This document shows positions 33,133-41,439 of a DNA stretch of 61,565 nucleotides, piece after piece; the stretch's first letter is position 1, and each line of letters begins with the position of its first letter. Made by a program: the position numbers and the translations under genes. A model generated the notes under the pieces. That model searched no databases and was not told the origin of the DNA. It saw only the letters and a list, made by a program, of their open reading frames with translations. Source of the stretch: CBFHWY01 sp965659675 (lineage in GTDB: Bacteria; Bacteroidota; Bacteroidia; Flavobacteriales_G; Salibacteraceae); contig CBFHWY010000006.1 of assembly GCA_965659675.1 (NCBI GenBank), forward strand, positions 1 through 61,565. The letters are read 5' to 3'.

Positions 33133-36100
33133 CTACCTTACGATAAGCCTTAATGTTTGACTTTTCTCACTAGCTCCAACCTGAAGGAAATAAATTCCAG
33201 AAGACAAGGCATCAAGTTGAATCAACGCACCATTATTCAATGCATCAACATCCACATGTTTGAGGTTCCTACCTTGCGCATCAAGAAGCTTAGCAGATTC
33301 AATTCGCTCTATGGAGCGAAGGTAGAATGTGCCATCTGACGGATTTGGGTACAGCTCAATGAGCTTAACATCCGCTTCATCAATTCCGGCACAAGAACTA
33401 ACAATCACCGTTGTCGTAGCTTGAGCTTCACAAGAGTTTGCGTCGATATAGTCGTAGGTGATCGTCCAGGTACCTGCACCTGTACTATCACTGTAGAACA
33501 TCGTATCAACCACACCCATTCCAGATAATGTACCTCCCAATGGATTTGGGCTAATAACAGCACTATCACCCAAACACATCTCCTCAGGAGAAACACTCAG
33601 GTTTACCGCAGGTAAGGAGTTTATCCAGATTCCTGTTGAATCAGACCCTGAGCATCCTGCTGCATTCGAATATGTGTAATAGGTCATAAACAAACCTGGA
33701 CTTAATCCCTGAGATGAAAATACCGTATCAGTCACACCGCTTCCGCTGTAGGTACCTCCAGTTGGGGTACCTGATAGGATAGCACTTTCCCCTAAGCACA
33801 TGGAATCAACAGAAGATGTTAAGTCAATATTTCGCGGAGCTGCCACGATCAAAATCCTCTTTCGTGTTGAGTTTGCGCAGCCATTCATATCGGTGTAATC
33901 ATAGGTCACGTTCCTAAAGCCAACCCCAATTCCATTTGCATCGAATACCGATCCATTGACTCCATTTCCAGTGAATGTACCTCCCGAAGGACTTCCTGTA
34001 AGATTTGTACTTGTATTCTCGCAGATGGTATCTGATCCGAAACTAAAGTCGACGTTTGGCAAGGCATGAACCACTAAAGGGAGTGTGTCTTCTGCTTCAC
34101 ATCTGAATTGATCGCGATAGTAGTAGCGAATATCATGGACTCCTGCTCCAGCTGAGCGACTATCAAATCCATTGAATATCACCCCTGGGCCTCTAAATTG
34201 ACCACCACCAGGAGATCCAAGAAGAGAGGTGTTATCACCAAAACACAATGTATCATCCAAAATAGTCAACTGTGGGGTCGGTAACGCGTGAACTACCATA
34301 GAGTCGGCGTCAGTTGCTGTACAGCCAACAGAATCCGTAAAAGAATAGACCACATTAAAGGTTCCAACTCCAGATAGATTTGTAATGAATTGATCATTCA
34401 GCACCCCAGAGCCTGAGTAAGTTCCACCTAGCGGTGTACCACTAAGTGATGTTGTATCACCAATGCAAATACTGAAATTCGATTGAGAAGTCAAGGTGAC
34501 CACTGGAATGGCTTGCACGAAGATCTCTGTTGTATCTCTATCATTACAGCCATTGGCATCTGTAAAAGAATAGTACTGAGTGTAAACAGCGGGTGCATTC
34601 AAATTCTGGCTTTGAAAGCTCATACCACTCACTCCAATACCTGACGCTGTTCCTCCTGCCGGATTACCAGTGAGAACGACGGAATCAAGCTTGCAAATGG
34701 AGTCATCAGAAAGACTCAGTGTAACTATAGGAATCGTATCAATCGTTAAAGTAAGCGTATCGATACTGCTGCACCCCCCTCGGGTAGCAGTCACGTGATA
34801 GGTACCTGTCTGTTGTATGAGTATTGAAGAGGTACTCGCTCCGGTATTCCAGGAATATGCTACACCTACTTCTGAGCCTGCGTCAATTGTCTTGGGTCCA
34901 CAGCTATTGGTATCTGGACCGAGGTCAACCACCGGAGCGTCAACAATCACCCTAAAGGTATCTGAAGTGTTGCAACCACTTGAACTTGTTCCATACACAT
35001 AGTAATCTGCTGTGACGCCAGGTGTGACCGTTATACTTGATGAAGTTGCTCCAGTACTCCAGGTAACGGATCCGGGATTTGTTACTGACAGAGTAGTAGA
35101 TACACCAGGGCATACCGTATCTAAAGTTGCTTGTATTGCAAATGGGGCAGCACTCAATTCAGATCCAACAGTGTTGCTTGGGTATGTCCAATTGGCGAAG
35201 TATGTTGTACCTGCTCCTCCAGCTAACCCAGAAGAAGCTCCACCACCAGTACCTCCAGATCCCCCAGTAACTGAACTAGAAAAGCCTGTGCTTCTGTAGG
35301 TGTCACCAAAGACCTTTATGCGGCCGCCACCTCCGCCTCCTCCTCCGTCATTTGCGGAAGAAGATCCAGAAACTCCATTGCCTCCATCGGCTGAGAGCGT
35401 TGATGAAGAGCTGATGTTTACAGAATCACCAAGGATCAGGATTCCACCACCTGCGCCACCACCGGAGCATTGCCCAGCGGCAGTATTTCCACTTTGTCCA
35501 TCAACTTCTATATCACCGTTGATCTCAATTTTTGCAGCGCGCAATATGATCGCGCCTCCTCCATCGCCGGCATTACTAGTAGAGGCAGCCTTTCCACCTG
35601 AGGAACCTTTTCGTATTGCCTGTGAGGTCCTGCTTCCGTAAGCACTTCCTCCCATTCCCCTGCTATCTCCAGAGTCATATCCGCCATTTCCTCCAGCGCC
35701 TCCATAAGCACCACCACCTGAGCCAGCATTGCTACCCGATGAAGAGGTTCCCCCACCCGAGCCATTTCCAGCCGTGAATGCTGAGGTTGGAGCCTGGTAG
35801 CCATCTGATACTCCATTGATATCTCCATCGATCTTGATATAGGCCGCTCGAAGTTCAAGCAATGTATCCGTGGCAATGTTCAAAACATCTCCATTATCAA
35901 CTTCTACCCATCCGACCTCTTTTAAACCACCTCTTGTGATATTGGATCCATTTGTTTGGATGGCATTGGGAAATGTGGCGTTAAAGTTTGAACCAGCCGC
36001 TGCATTCGCATCACCATAAAGCATTTGAATCGTGTCAGTTTCAGCAGAATCAAGTGATCCCACATTTATATAAACCTCCGTTTTACTTGAGTTCATTCCT

Positions 36101-36354
36101 CTGTGGATATAGTAATCCAGGTAGGAGTTTTGCCCGCAATCAGTCACAAATCGAATATCATCGCCATCAGCTTGCATCTTCCCCGCTGTTACAAGGCTTG
36201 AGGTATTGACCTCCAGATATAAGAAATATGTATTGTGATTTACTCCATAGGGTTCTGTGAATATCACATCCTTAGCGTATTGTGCATTGTAGGATTGTGC
36301 ATTTGACCCAATGGCAAGGGTGGATAGTGCGATAAGCAGTAACATTCTTTTCAT
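33133..36354 (-). CDS. Large repetitive type IX cargo protein (DUF2341, Gly-rich region, six Ig-like repeats, C-terminal sorting domain)
   Basis: This 1073-residue protein is probably carried to the cell surface by Sec and then type IX secretion. A signal peptide (1-19, ending GSNAQ) leads to a DUF2341-like domain (about 25-150; DIRFVTDCGQNSYLDYYIHR). A glycine/serine/alanine-rich stretch (about 190-385) follows, then two Ig-like modules and six tandem repeats of about 74 residues (about 540-985), each with an SIC/SMC-type Cys, L-x-G-x-P-x-GG-T and GSGV. A type A sorting domain begins at LYPNPSDGTFYL and ends TLRLIVR. Such proteins usually act as adhesins or surface-layer components; the ligand is unknown. 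Convergent with the PAS gene. Confidence 0.88.
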   Translation of the reverse strand: MKRMLLLIALSTLAIGSNAQSYNAQYAKDVIFTEPYGVNHNTYFLYLEVNTSSLVTAGKMQADGDDIRFVTDCGQNSYLDYYIHRGMNSSKTEVYINVGSLDSAETDTIQMLYGDANAAAGSNFNATFPNAIQTNGSNITRGGLKEVGWVEVDNGDVLNIATDTLLELRAAYIKIDGDINGVSDGYQAPTSAFTAGNGSGGGTSSSGSNAGSGGGAYGGAGGNGGYDSGDSRGMGGSAYGSRTSQAIRKGSSGGKAASTSNAGDGGGAIILRAAKIEINGDIEVDGQSGNTAAGQCSGGGAGGGILILGDSVNISSSSTLSADGGNGVSGSSSANDGGGGGGGGRIKVFGDTYRSTGFSSSVTGGSGGTGGGASSGLAGGAGTTYFANWTYPSNTVGSELSAAPFAIQATLDTVCPGVSTTLSVTNPGSVTWSTGATSSSITVTPGVTADYYVYGTSSSGCNTSDTFRVIVDAPVVDLGPDTNSCGPKTIDAGSEVGVAYSWNTGASTSSILIQQTGTYHVTATRGGCSSIDTLTLTIDTIPIVTLSLSDDSICKLDSVVLTGNPAGGTASGIGVSGMSFQSQNLNAPAVYTQYYSFTDANGCNDRDTTEIFVQAIPVVTLTSQSNFSICIGDTTSLSGTPLGGTYSGSGVLNDQFITNLSGVGTFNVVYSFTDSVGCTATDADSMVVHALPTPQLTILDDTLCFGDNTSLLGSPGGGQFRGPGVIFNGFDSRSAGAGVHDIRYYYRDQFRCEAEDTLPLVVHALPNVDFSFGSDTICENTSTNLTGSPSGGTFTGNGVNGSVFDANGIGVGFRNVTYDYTDMNGCANSTRKRILIVAAPRNIDLTSSVDSMCLGESAILSGTPTGGTYSGSGVTDTVFSSQGLSPGLFMTYYTYSNAAGCSGSDSTGIWINSLPAVNLSVSPEEMCLGDSAVISPNPLGGTLSGMGVVDTMFYSDSTGAGTWTITYDYIDANSCEAQATTTVIVSSCAGIDEADVKLIELYPNPSDGTFYLRSIERIESAKLLDAQGRNLKHVDVDALNNGALIQLDALSSGIYFLQVGASEKSQTLRLIVR
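33403..34735 (-). repeat. Six tandem ~222-bp repeats inside the type IX cargo gene
   Basis: Six consecutive units encode about 74 residues each, opening with (I/L/A)P and carrying a Cys about 14 residues in, then GxPxGGT and a GSGV-like motif. The units have diverged clearly in sequence, so they are old duplications at protein level and not near-identical DNA repeats. Confidence 0.8.
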
Positions 36355-36500
36355 AAGATCTCGTTTTGGAAGTCCTCGAAAGTTAAGAATATCTATTTGT
36401 AAATCAAAATTTTAAGTTTTCCCAAAATTCTAAAGTCAACCAGACCTACCCAAATTTTGGGTTCAAATAATTTTTTCCTTCTCAGTAAATGGAGAAAAAC

Positions 36501-36508
36501 TATATTTG
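36501..36508 (+). promoter_or_regulatory. Putative -7 box for tRNA-Val(TAC) (TATATTTG)
   Basis: Exact TAnnTTTG match, with 13 nt between the box and the 5' end of the tRNA. Confidence 0.5.
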
Positions 36509-36521
36509 CCCCTCCAAAATT

Positions 36522-36596
36522 GGGAGTATAGCTCAGTTGGTTCAGAGCACCTGCCTTACAAGCAGGGGGTCCTTGGTTCGAATCCATGTACTCCCA
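36522..36596 (+). tRNA. tRNA-Val (anticodon TAC)
   Basis: The cloverleaf folds by eye. The acceptor stem is GGGAGTA/TACTCCC and the D arm is GCTC...GAGC. The anticodon arm CCTGC/GCAGG holds loop CTTACAA with anticodon TAC. The T arm has loop TTCGAAT and one mismatch. Discriminator is A, and CCA is not encoded. It reads valine GUA/GUG codons. A strong terminator follows 8 bp later. Confidence 0.95.
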
Positions 36597-36721
36597 CAAA
36601 CCAAAAGCCTTTCCGACACAGTCGGGGAGGCTTTTTTCTTTTACGATAGCCGAGCTTGCTCGAAGCTGGAGTAAAAGGAAAAAGGCTCATCAGCCCGAAG
36701 GGATGAAAGGCTTTTGGTTTG
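36597..36721. repeat. Fold-back element: 16-bp perfect inverted repeat after tRNA-Val
   Basis: CAAACCAAAAGCCTTT (36597-36612) begins at the first base after the tRNA and is exactly inverted at 36706-36721. Nested inside are the tRNA terminator, a 7-bp inverted pair (36638-36644 with 36671-36677) and the hairpin CGAGC-TT-GCTCG (36651-36662). Confidence 0.75.
36604..36640 (+). terminator. Rho-independent terminator after tRNA-Val(TAC)
   Basis: A 14-bp stem (36604-36617 with 36621-36634, two G-T wobbles) with the 3-nt loop ACA, followed by a T-rich tail. Confidence 0.85.
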
Positions 36722-36847
36722 ACTCACCCCCCTTCTGGATCACAAGCGAGTACAGCGAGCTTGTCATCCGAACTCTGAAAAAAGCCTCATCAGCCTGAAA
36801 GGATGAAAGGATTTTGCTTTGACTCACCCCCCTCTTGGATCACAAAC
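36681..36847. repeat. Imperfect 67-bp direct repeat with exact 100-bp period
   Basis: 36681-36747 and 36781-36847 align without gaps over 67 bp with about eight differences. Both hold ATCAGCC, GGATGAAAGG, GACTCACCCCCCT and TGGATCACAA. No ORF of note spans them. Between the copies lies an ACAAGC...GCTTGT inverted pair (36742-36764). Confidence 0.8.
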
Positions 36848-37036
36848 TTATATAGCAAGTTTCTATTTGCTTGCACTTTGTAATTAGTTTCATTAAAAAT
36901 GAAGCATACTACTTTTTTCTTTCACACCATATTTAGAGATCTAACTCTAATGAAATACCTTTACTAGACCCGATCAAGAGCAACCAAACCAATTCTTAAA
37001 GTAATAGGTGGAGCAATATCAGTTTAGGGTTCAGAG
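36848..37036. other. AT-rich non-coding stretch before the orphan gene
   Basis: Together with the preceding repeats, this completes a gene-free interval of 440 bp (36597-37036). I see no RNA gene, no TAnnTTTG box and no clear ribosome-binding site here. Confidence 0.5.
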
Positions 37037-37567
37037 ATGTTTTCTATAATTGTATTTATGAGGTTGTTACTAATTGTTTACTTGTCTTTTTTGTATGTGT
37101 TTAACTCCTTCGGTCAAGTTGTTGATGAAAGAATTAATGATAAAGAAGGGTTTATGCGGGAAGTGATAGAGCTTGAAGGATATTCTTTAAATGATATACA
37201 TGATGCTACCGAAGCTTGGATTAAAAAGAACTATGTAAAGCCCTCTGAGGTTTTGGTGGTCAATGATGCGAACTACTTAAGAGTTAGGGAACACGTTGAT
37301 CTGCCAAATGTGGAGGCCAGTGTGGTAAATTGCTATGCTGCAACAGAATGGGATATTAAGGAAGGGAAAGTTAGAATTACTATTTCTCAGTATGAATGCA
37401 CCAGTTCTCACACAGACTTCAATGCGCTTGTTTCAATGAGAAAAAAAAATGGCAAGGTCAAAATGGGTTATTCTGCGCATCATAAATGGGTAGTCGATAG
37501 CTTTAATAACAAAGTTGAAGGACTAAAGAAAACGTTGAAAGGCGAAGTAAAAAACGACGATTGGTAA
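37037..37567 (+). CDS. Orphan secreted protein, no family recognised
   Basis: This 176-residue protein has a signal peptide (hydrophobic to VFNSFGQ, cleaved near residue 27), so it is exported to the periplasm or beyond. The mature part is hydrophilic and Lys/Glu-rich, with two Cys (VVNCYAAT and QYECTSSH) and a C-terminal KKTLKGEVKNDDW. I do not recognise a domain. Its opening EGYSLNDIHDATEAWIKKNY looks helical, and the core NCYAATEWDIKEGKVRITIS looks strand-rich. A second Met (37058) directly precedes the hydrophobic core and is an alternative start. The DNA is visibly more AT-rich than its surroundings, has no recognisable promoter box, and lies between copies of the CTTTTGGTTTG repeat, all consistent with acquired DNA. 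Confidence 0.7.
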   Translation: MFSIIVFMRLLLIVYLSFLYVFNSFGQVVDERINDKEGFMREVIELEGYSLNDIHDATEAWIKKNYVKPSEVLVVNDANYLRVREHVDLPNVEASVVNCYAATEWDIKEGKVRITISQYECTSSHTDFNALVSMRKKNGKVKMGYSAHHKWVVDSFNNKVEGLKKTLKGEVKNDDW

Positions 37568-37871
37568 GCCGCTGTTATTAGTAATTATACAGGCAAGTTT
37601 CTATCAAGGTATGGCAAGATTTCAGATGATCTTGTCTACTTCATAATTCGCAAATAACTATTGCTTGGTTTCCCTGCGTATGTTTTTGTAAAGTACTTTT
37701 GGTTTGGACCTCCCCCTTGCTTTTTAGCCATTCTTAGGCCATCCAAATACCTCTAAAAGGCTTGATTGGAATAGTTTCATTGCAGTTCTTCATTTATCGA
37801 TATTCATTTTAGCTTATTTTAGAAGCCAAATTGCGTCATCATTACTAACGACTCTGTTTAATATTCTTCAA
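37568..37871. other. Non-coding gap with a partial third copy of the intergenic repeat
   Basis: 304 bp without a gene. At 37696-37718 the sequence CTTTTGGTTTGGACCTCCCCC, continuing CTT, resembles the core of the 36681-36847 repeat, sharing its first 11 bases and the C-run. No promoter box or terminator stands out. Confidence 0.45.
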
Positions 37872-38390
37872 ATGAAACTCACAAAATTTAATGCTCTTGC
37901 CCTGCTTGTGCTGCTTTTCATCGCTGCCTGTAGCCCCCCGAAAACTGAATCAACCAGCATTAGTGTAACAGCTGATGCTGTTGGTCCATTCTTTATGGGT
38001 GTAAATAGCCTCACCGCTGATTATCAGGTTGAGCTTTCAAGTTTAGTTGAAGCACAAAATCTGGATCCTAAAAAACTCAAGGAAGTCAAACTCACAAGTA
38101 TTAAGATTCAACTGACTGATGATGCTGGCATGGAAATGGTTGATATCAATAGTGCATCGCTTCAAATCGTTTCAGATAATGTTGAGATGACAAGTATTGC
38201 AGTAAAGAATCCAATCAATGAAGAAGGCTTAAGCACGAATCTTAATGTGAGTGAGGAGGCGGAGATCAGTGAGTATTTCAAACAGGACTATTTTACGCTC
38301 GTTCTTGACCTTGACTTTAAAGATGACTCTTATGCAGAGGAGCTTGCGGCAAACTTGGAAATAGATCTAGAAATTAGTTACAAAGAATAA
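37872..38390 (+). CDS. Predicted lipoprotein, unknown function
   Basis: This 172-residue protein has an SpII signal peptide ending LFIAAC, with lipidated Cys20. The mature part is acidic, without Cys, and rich in alternating hydrophobic residues (VELSSLVEAQNL, LVLDLDFKDDSY), suggesting a small beta-sandwich. I do not recognise a family. The DUF2147 gene begins 11 bp downstream and then an outer-membrane protein gene overlaps that, so these three envelope genes are probably one operon. Confidence 0.75.
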   Translation: MKLTKFNALALLVLLFIAACSPPKTESTSISVTADAVGPFFMGVNSLTADYQVELSSLVEAQNLDPKKLKEVKLTSIKIQLTDDAGMEMVDINSASLQIVSDNVEMTSIAVKNPINEEGLSTNLNVSEEAEISEYFKQDYFTLVLDLDFKDDSYAEELAANLEIDLEISYKE

Positions 38391-38401
38391 AAACGATAGA
38401 T

Positions 38402-38866
38402 ATGATTAGATTATTGATGGTAGTGGCCTGTGCGCTCATAGGCTTCAGCGGAATGGCTCAGGAAGAAGGAGATAGACTTGTAGGCGTATGGGAACCCAGT
38501 CATGGAAAAGCAAAAGTCAAGGTAGATAAGATCGGCTCTAAATATTACGGGCGCATTGTTTGGCTCAAAGAACCGATCGACCCCGAAACCAATAAACCAA
38601 AGGTAGACAAGAACAACCCGGATGAGAAGATGCGCAGTAATCCTTTAAGAGGCTATCGCATTCTAAAAGACTTCGTTTACAAGGGTGATAATGTTTGGGA
38701 AGAAGGTACGATCTACGATCCGGAAAATGGCAGCACCTACAACTGTACCATCAAAATGACTGATGAAAACACCCTGGACATTCGTGGTTACATTGGAATT
38801 TCAACTTTTGGGCGAACAGACATTTGGAAACGTTTGAAGATGCCTTCACGTAAAAAGAAGAAATGA
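38402..38866 (+). CDS. DUF2147 family secreted protein
   Basis: This 154-residue exported protein has a signal peptide (1-19, ending GMAQ) and one DUF2147 domain, a small lipocalin-like beta-barrel. The family pattern is clear: VGVWEPSHGKAKVKV, KYYGRIVWLKEP, NPLRGYRILKDF, WEEGTIYDPENGSTYNC and LDIRGYIGISTFGRTDIW. The function of the family is not established. The C-terminus is a basic run (RKKKK). The stop overlaps the next start (ATGA), indicating coupling with the outer-membrane protein gene. Confidence 0.88.
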   Translation: MIRLLMVVACALIGFSGMAQEEGDRLVGVWEPSHGKAKVKVDKIGSKYYGRIVWLKEPIDPETNKPKVDKNNPDEKMRSNPLRGYRILKDFVYKGDNVWEEGTIYDPENGSTYNCTIKMTDENTLDIRGYIGISTFGRTDIWKRLKMPSRKKKK

Positions 38867-39963
38867 TCGCAATCACATTAAAAACGGTAAAAGCATCTGT
38901 TATGATGCTCTGCCTGTTCCTCTGCACAACAGGACTATTCGCTCAGGAAGATAGTTCAGCAGTGGAGGAAGAGGACTGGAGCATTTATGATGATCTGGAG
39001 TTTGCAGATGAAGGAACCAAGCGTTTTGCATCAGCCAAGATCAAAGGTTTGAGTCCTGCGCAATTCATTTCCGTGGGTTATGATTATCAGGCTCCATATG
39101 ACATTACAGCAGGTGCCTTTGGAAGCTATGCTGAAGAAACTGCTACTGCAACGGCCACTCACGGTTTGAGGGTTGGTGCAAATGTCCCTGTGTACTCCAG
39201 AAACAACCTTATTGTGCAACTTGGTGGACAGCTATGGGATGTTCAGTATGATATGGATAGGGAAGCTGGTGGGAATCACCCTCTGTTGAACTCACTCGGC
39301 CAGAATGGATTGAGAACCTTAGGTTTGAATACTACCATTTTCAAACCGCTCAATGAATACAGTTTTCTTCTTGTCCAGGCAAATGTGGATATGAATGGTG
39401 ATTATAGCTTGACCGAATTCCAGGATATGCGCTACAATCGATACTCAGCCGCAGCAATTTGGGGAAGAAGACCCAACGATAATTGCCAATGGGGTGTGGG
39501 TTTGTCCAGAACCTACCGGGCTGGTGAGCTAAATTATATCCCTGTATTGCTGTATAACAAAACATCTGTTACTGGTAAATGGGGGACAGAGATCCTCTTT
39601 CCAGCTCGAGGCCATGTTCGATACCGAGTGAACGCTAGAAGTCTGGTACTAGGAGGTTTTGAGTTAGAAGGTAATAGTTACCGGATCGGAAATCAGGGAA
39701 TGGCCCTTGCTCCACCCTTAGACGAACTAGAGTTGAGAAAAAGTGAGTTGCGTTTCAGACTAAACTATCAACGCCAGATAACGGGATTCTTTTGGGTATC
39801 TGTGCAGGCTGGTTATCGCGTGATGTATTCGTTTAATGTAGATGCCGTGCCAGAAGGACAGGATTTCTTTAGAGGATTCTTTGGAGATCAAGCCTTTGCC
39901 ATAGAGAATCGCACTGGCAATCCACTTTATGCCAACATCAGCATCAACTTTGTCAGCCCTTAA
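38863..39963 (+). CDS. Outer-membrane beta-barrel protein (DUF6268-like)
   Basis: This 366-residue exported protein has a signal peptide ending GLFAQ (about residue 28), an acidic linker and then amphipathic strands, with typical barrel turns such as SRNNLIVQLGGQLWDVQYD and RHVRYRV-type strand ends. Its FISVGYDYQAPYD opening resembles DUF6268 outer-membrane proteins of Bacteroidota, whose role is unknown. The last strand NPLYANISINFVSP ends in a Phe-x-x-x motif and not a strict terminal Phe. It is last in the 37872-39963 operon and convergent with the ketoacyl synthase gene 36 bp away; no terminator is visible. Confidence 0.7.
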   Translation: MIAITLKTVKASVMMLCLFLCTTGLFAQEDSSAVEEEDWSIYDDLEFADEGTKRFASAKIKGLSPAQFISVGYDYQAPYDITAGAFGSYAEETATATATHGLRVGANVPVYSRNNLIVQLGGQLWDVQYDMDREAGGNHPLLNSLGQNGLRTLGLNTTIFKPLNEYSFLLVQANVDMNGDYSLTEFQDMRYNRYSAAAIWGRRPNDNCQWGVGLSRTYRAGELNYIPVLLYNKTSVTGKWGTEILFPARGHVRYRVNARSLVLGGFELEGNSYRIGNQGMALAPPLDELELRKSELRFRLNYQRQITGFFWVSVQAGYRVMYSFNVDAVPEGQDFFRGFFGDQAFAIENRTGNPLYANISINFVSP

Positions 39964-39999
39964 AGGTTGATCAATAATCTGCAGATCGGAGAGCAAAGT

Positions 40000-41070
40000 T
40001 TAGAGTCTATAGCAGAATGCGTTGATATTCATGCCCGCTCCTACAGAAGCAAATAGGATCAGATCTCCCTTTTTGAGACTGTGTTCGGCATTCTTGCCTT
40101 TTAACACGGTATCAAATAATGTTGGCGCAGTGGCAACTGAACTGTTGCCTAGCTCCTGAACACTCATAGGAAGGATTCCCTCAGGTATCTCCCGTATGCC
40201 GAACAATCGGTAGAATCGCTTCACCACTGCGTAGTCCAGTTTTTCATTGGCCTGATGGATGAATATCTTTTTGAGGTCTGAGATCTCAGCTCCTGTTTTA
40301 TCAAGGCAATCCTTCATTGCCTGGGGAACGTGTTTTAGCGCAAACTCATACACCTTTCTGCCCTCCATCTTTATATATCTGACATTAGGATCGTTCTCTG
40401 GAGCGTTTGACTTTCCCAGGAAGAGATAGTACGCTTCTTCTTCGGTAAAACTCAATGATGCTGAGGAGAGGAAGCCTTCGTTTGCTTCGACCTCTTTATG
40501 CTGTACTATACAGGCACCTGCACCATCTGCGAAGATCATGCTGTCCCTGTCATAGTGATCCAAAACACGTGAAAGGGTCTCGGCACCGATCACAAGTGTG
40601 GTTTTGGAAAGTCCAGTTTGACCAAAAGCATCGGCGTGGATCATTCCTTCCACCCATCCTGGGCAGCCAAATAGAATGTCATATGCCACACAGGCAGGCT
40701 TTTTAATTCCCAGATTGTGCTTTACGCGTGAAGCCAATGCCGGCAAAATATCTGTTTGGATTGTGTCTTCCAATACATCCCCAAAATTGTGGGCTACTAT
40801 GATGCGGTCAATAGTTTCCTTGTCGATCTTCGCATCATCGATCGCCTTTTCGGCAGCATAGGTGGCAATGCTTGAAGCGGTCTCTTTGCTATCTACATAG
40901 CGCCTCTCCTCTATTCCAGTTATGGTTTGGAATTTATCGAGAACGGTGTTGATCTCGCCTTCAATCCGCTCTTCGTTAGCATCATAGAATCGCTTCTTGT
41001 TAAAATCGGCGTTCTTAATGACCTTTGTGGGAATAAAACTACCTGTCCCAAGTATGATCGTTCTTTTCAT
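40000..41070 (-). CDS. 3-oxoacyl-ACP synthase III-like (ketoacyl synthase III)
   Basis: This 356-residue cytosolic thiolase-fold condensing enzyme has the catalytic triad of the FabH group: Cys136 in ILFGCPGW, His in IFIHQANEKL and Asn in ELGNSSVATAP. It differs from housekeeping FabH in its long N-terminal insertion (about 25-60) and the non-standard Cys context, so it may be a second, specialised synthase, for instance for initiating an unusual acyl chain or transferring an acyl group. The gene stands alone, convergent with the outer-membrane protein gene, and a 369-bp non-coding gap lies upstream. Confidence 0.85.
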   Translation of the reverse strand: MKRTIILGTGSFIPTKVIKNADFNKKRFYDANEERIEGEINTVLDKFQTITGIEERRYVDSKETASSIATYAAEKAIDDAKIDKETIDRIIVAHNFGDVLEDTIQTDILPALASRVKHNLGIKKPACVAYDILFGCPGWVEGMIHADAFGQTGLSKTTLVIGAETLSRVLDHYDRDSMIFADGAGACIVQHKEVEANEGFLSSASLSFTEEEAYYLFLGKSNAPENDPNVRYIKMEGRKVYEFALKHVPQAMKDCLDKTGAEISDLKKIFIHQANEKLDYAVVKRFYRLFGIREIPEGILPMSVQELGNSSVATAPTLFDTVLKGKNAEHSLKKGDLILFASVGAGMNINAFCYRL

Positions 41071-41363
41071 GTTGAATCTTCTGTGCTTTTCCTATTTTCT
41101 AGCTAGATGATTTCAGCGTGCCTTCCGTGAGACAAATAAGAGATCACATAGAACTGAGACCATGAGCTAAAAAGAACCTGGCATCAGGGTTTTTTCGATT
41201 ACAGCAAAGGTTAAGGAAATAGTTAAACCTGCCCAGCAGAATCCCAATTATCTATCCACTCCAGCCTCAGATTTTAGTACTTTCGTTTGCGCTGGAAAAG
41301 CAGTTCTTTCCGAATCGCTTCGCTTTCGGGACTGGACACATGATGATCTTTGAAATAAAATTT

Positions 41364-41374
41364 GGGCATTAGCT
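41364..41374 (+). repeat. 11-bp copy of the tRNA-Val(GAC) 5' end
   Basis: GGGCATTAGCT here is identical to 41441-41451 inside the tRNA acceptor and D-stem region, 77 bp downstream. It could be a remnant of a lost tandem tRNA or a target-site duplication. Confidence 0.55.
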
Positions 41375-41383
41375 TCCTCCTTC

Positions 41384-41397
41384 GCAGCTAAAGCTGC
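41384..41397. repeat. Short palindromic hairpin GCAGCT-AA-AGCTGC
   Basis: A perfect 6-bp stem with a 2-nt loop, within a larger imperfect fold running from CTTCGCAGCT to AGCTGCTTCGG. It resembles a dispersed palindromic intergenic element and has no T-run typical of a terminator. Confidence 0.5.
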
Positions 41398-41439
41398 TTC
41401 GGCGGACGGGACGCACTTTATGTGTGCAAATATTTATTG

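Larger units (their letters stand above)
41071..41439. other. Non-coding gap upstream of tRNA-Val(GAC) with palindromes and a tRNA fragment
   Basis: No gene fits this 369-bp gap. It contains an imperfect palindrome CCGAATCGCTTCGCTTTCGG near 41313, TACTTTCG near 41278 (one base off the -7 box, unassigned), an 11-bp copy of the tRNA 5' end (41364-41374) and the hairpin at 41384-41397. Confidence 0.5.

Noticed and set aside
33403..34735. Possible CRISPR-like array
   Set aside because: The periodicity (about 222 bp) is a protein-repeat pattern in one open frame, with no short conserved repeat and spacers.
35300..35641. 113-codon proline-rich open frame
   Set aside because: It is the antisense of the Gly-rich part of the type IX cargo gene, a usual artefact of GC-rich repetitive coding.
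35508..35876. 122-codon open frame in the cargo gene
   Set aside because: Same strand, different frame of the Gly-rich region; no signal or domain.
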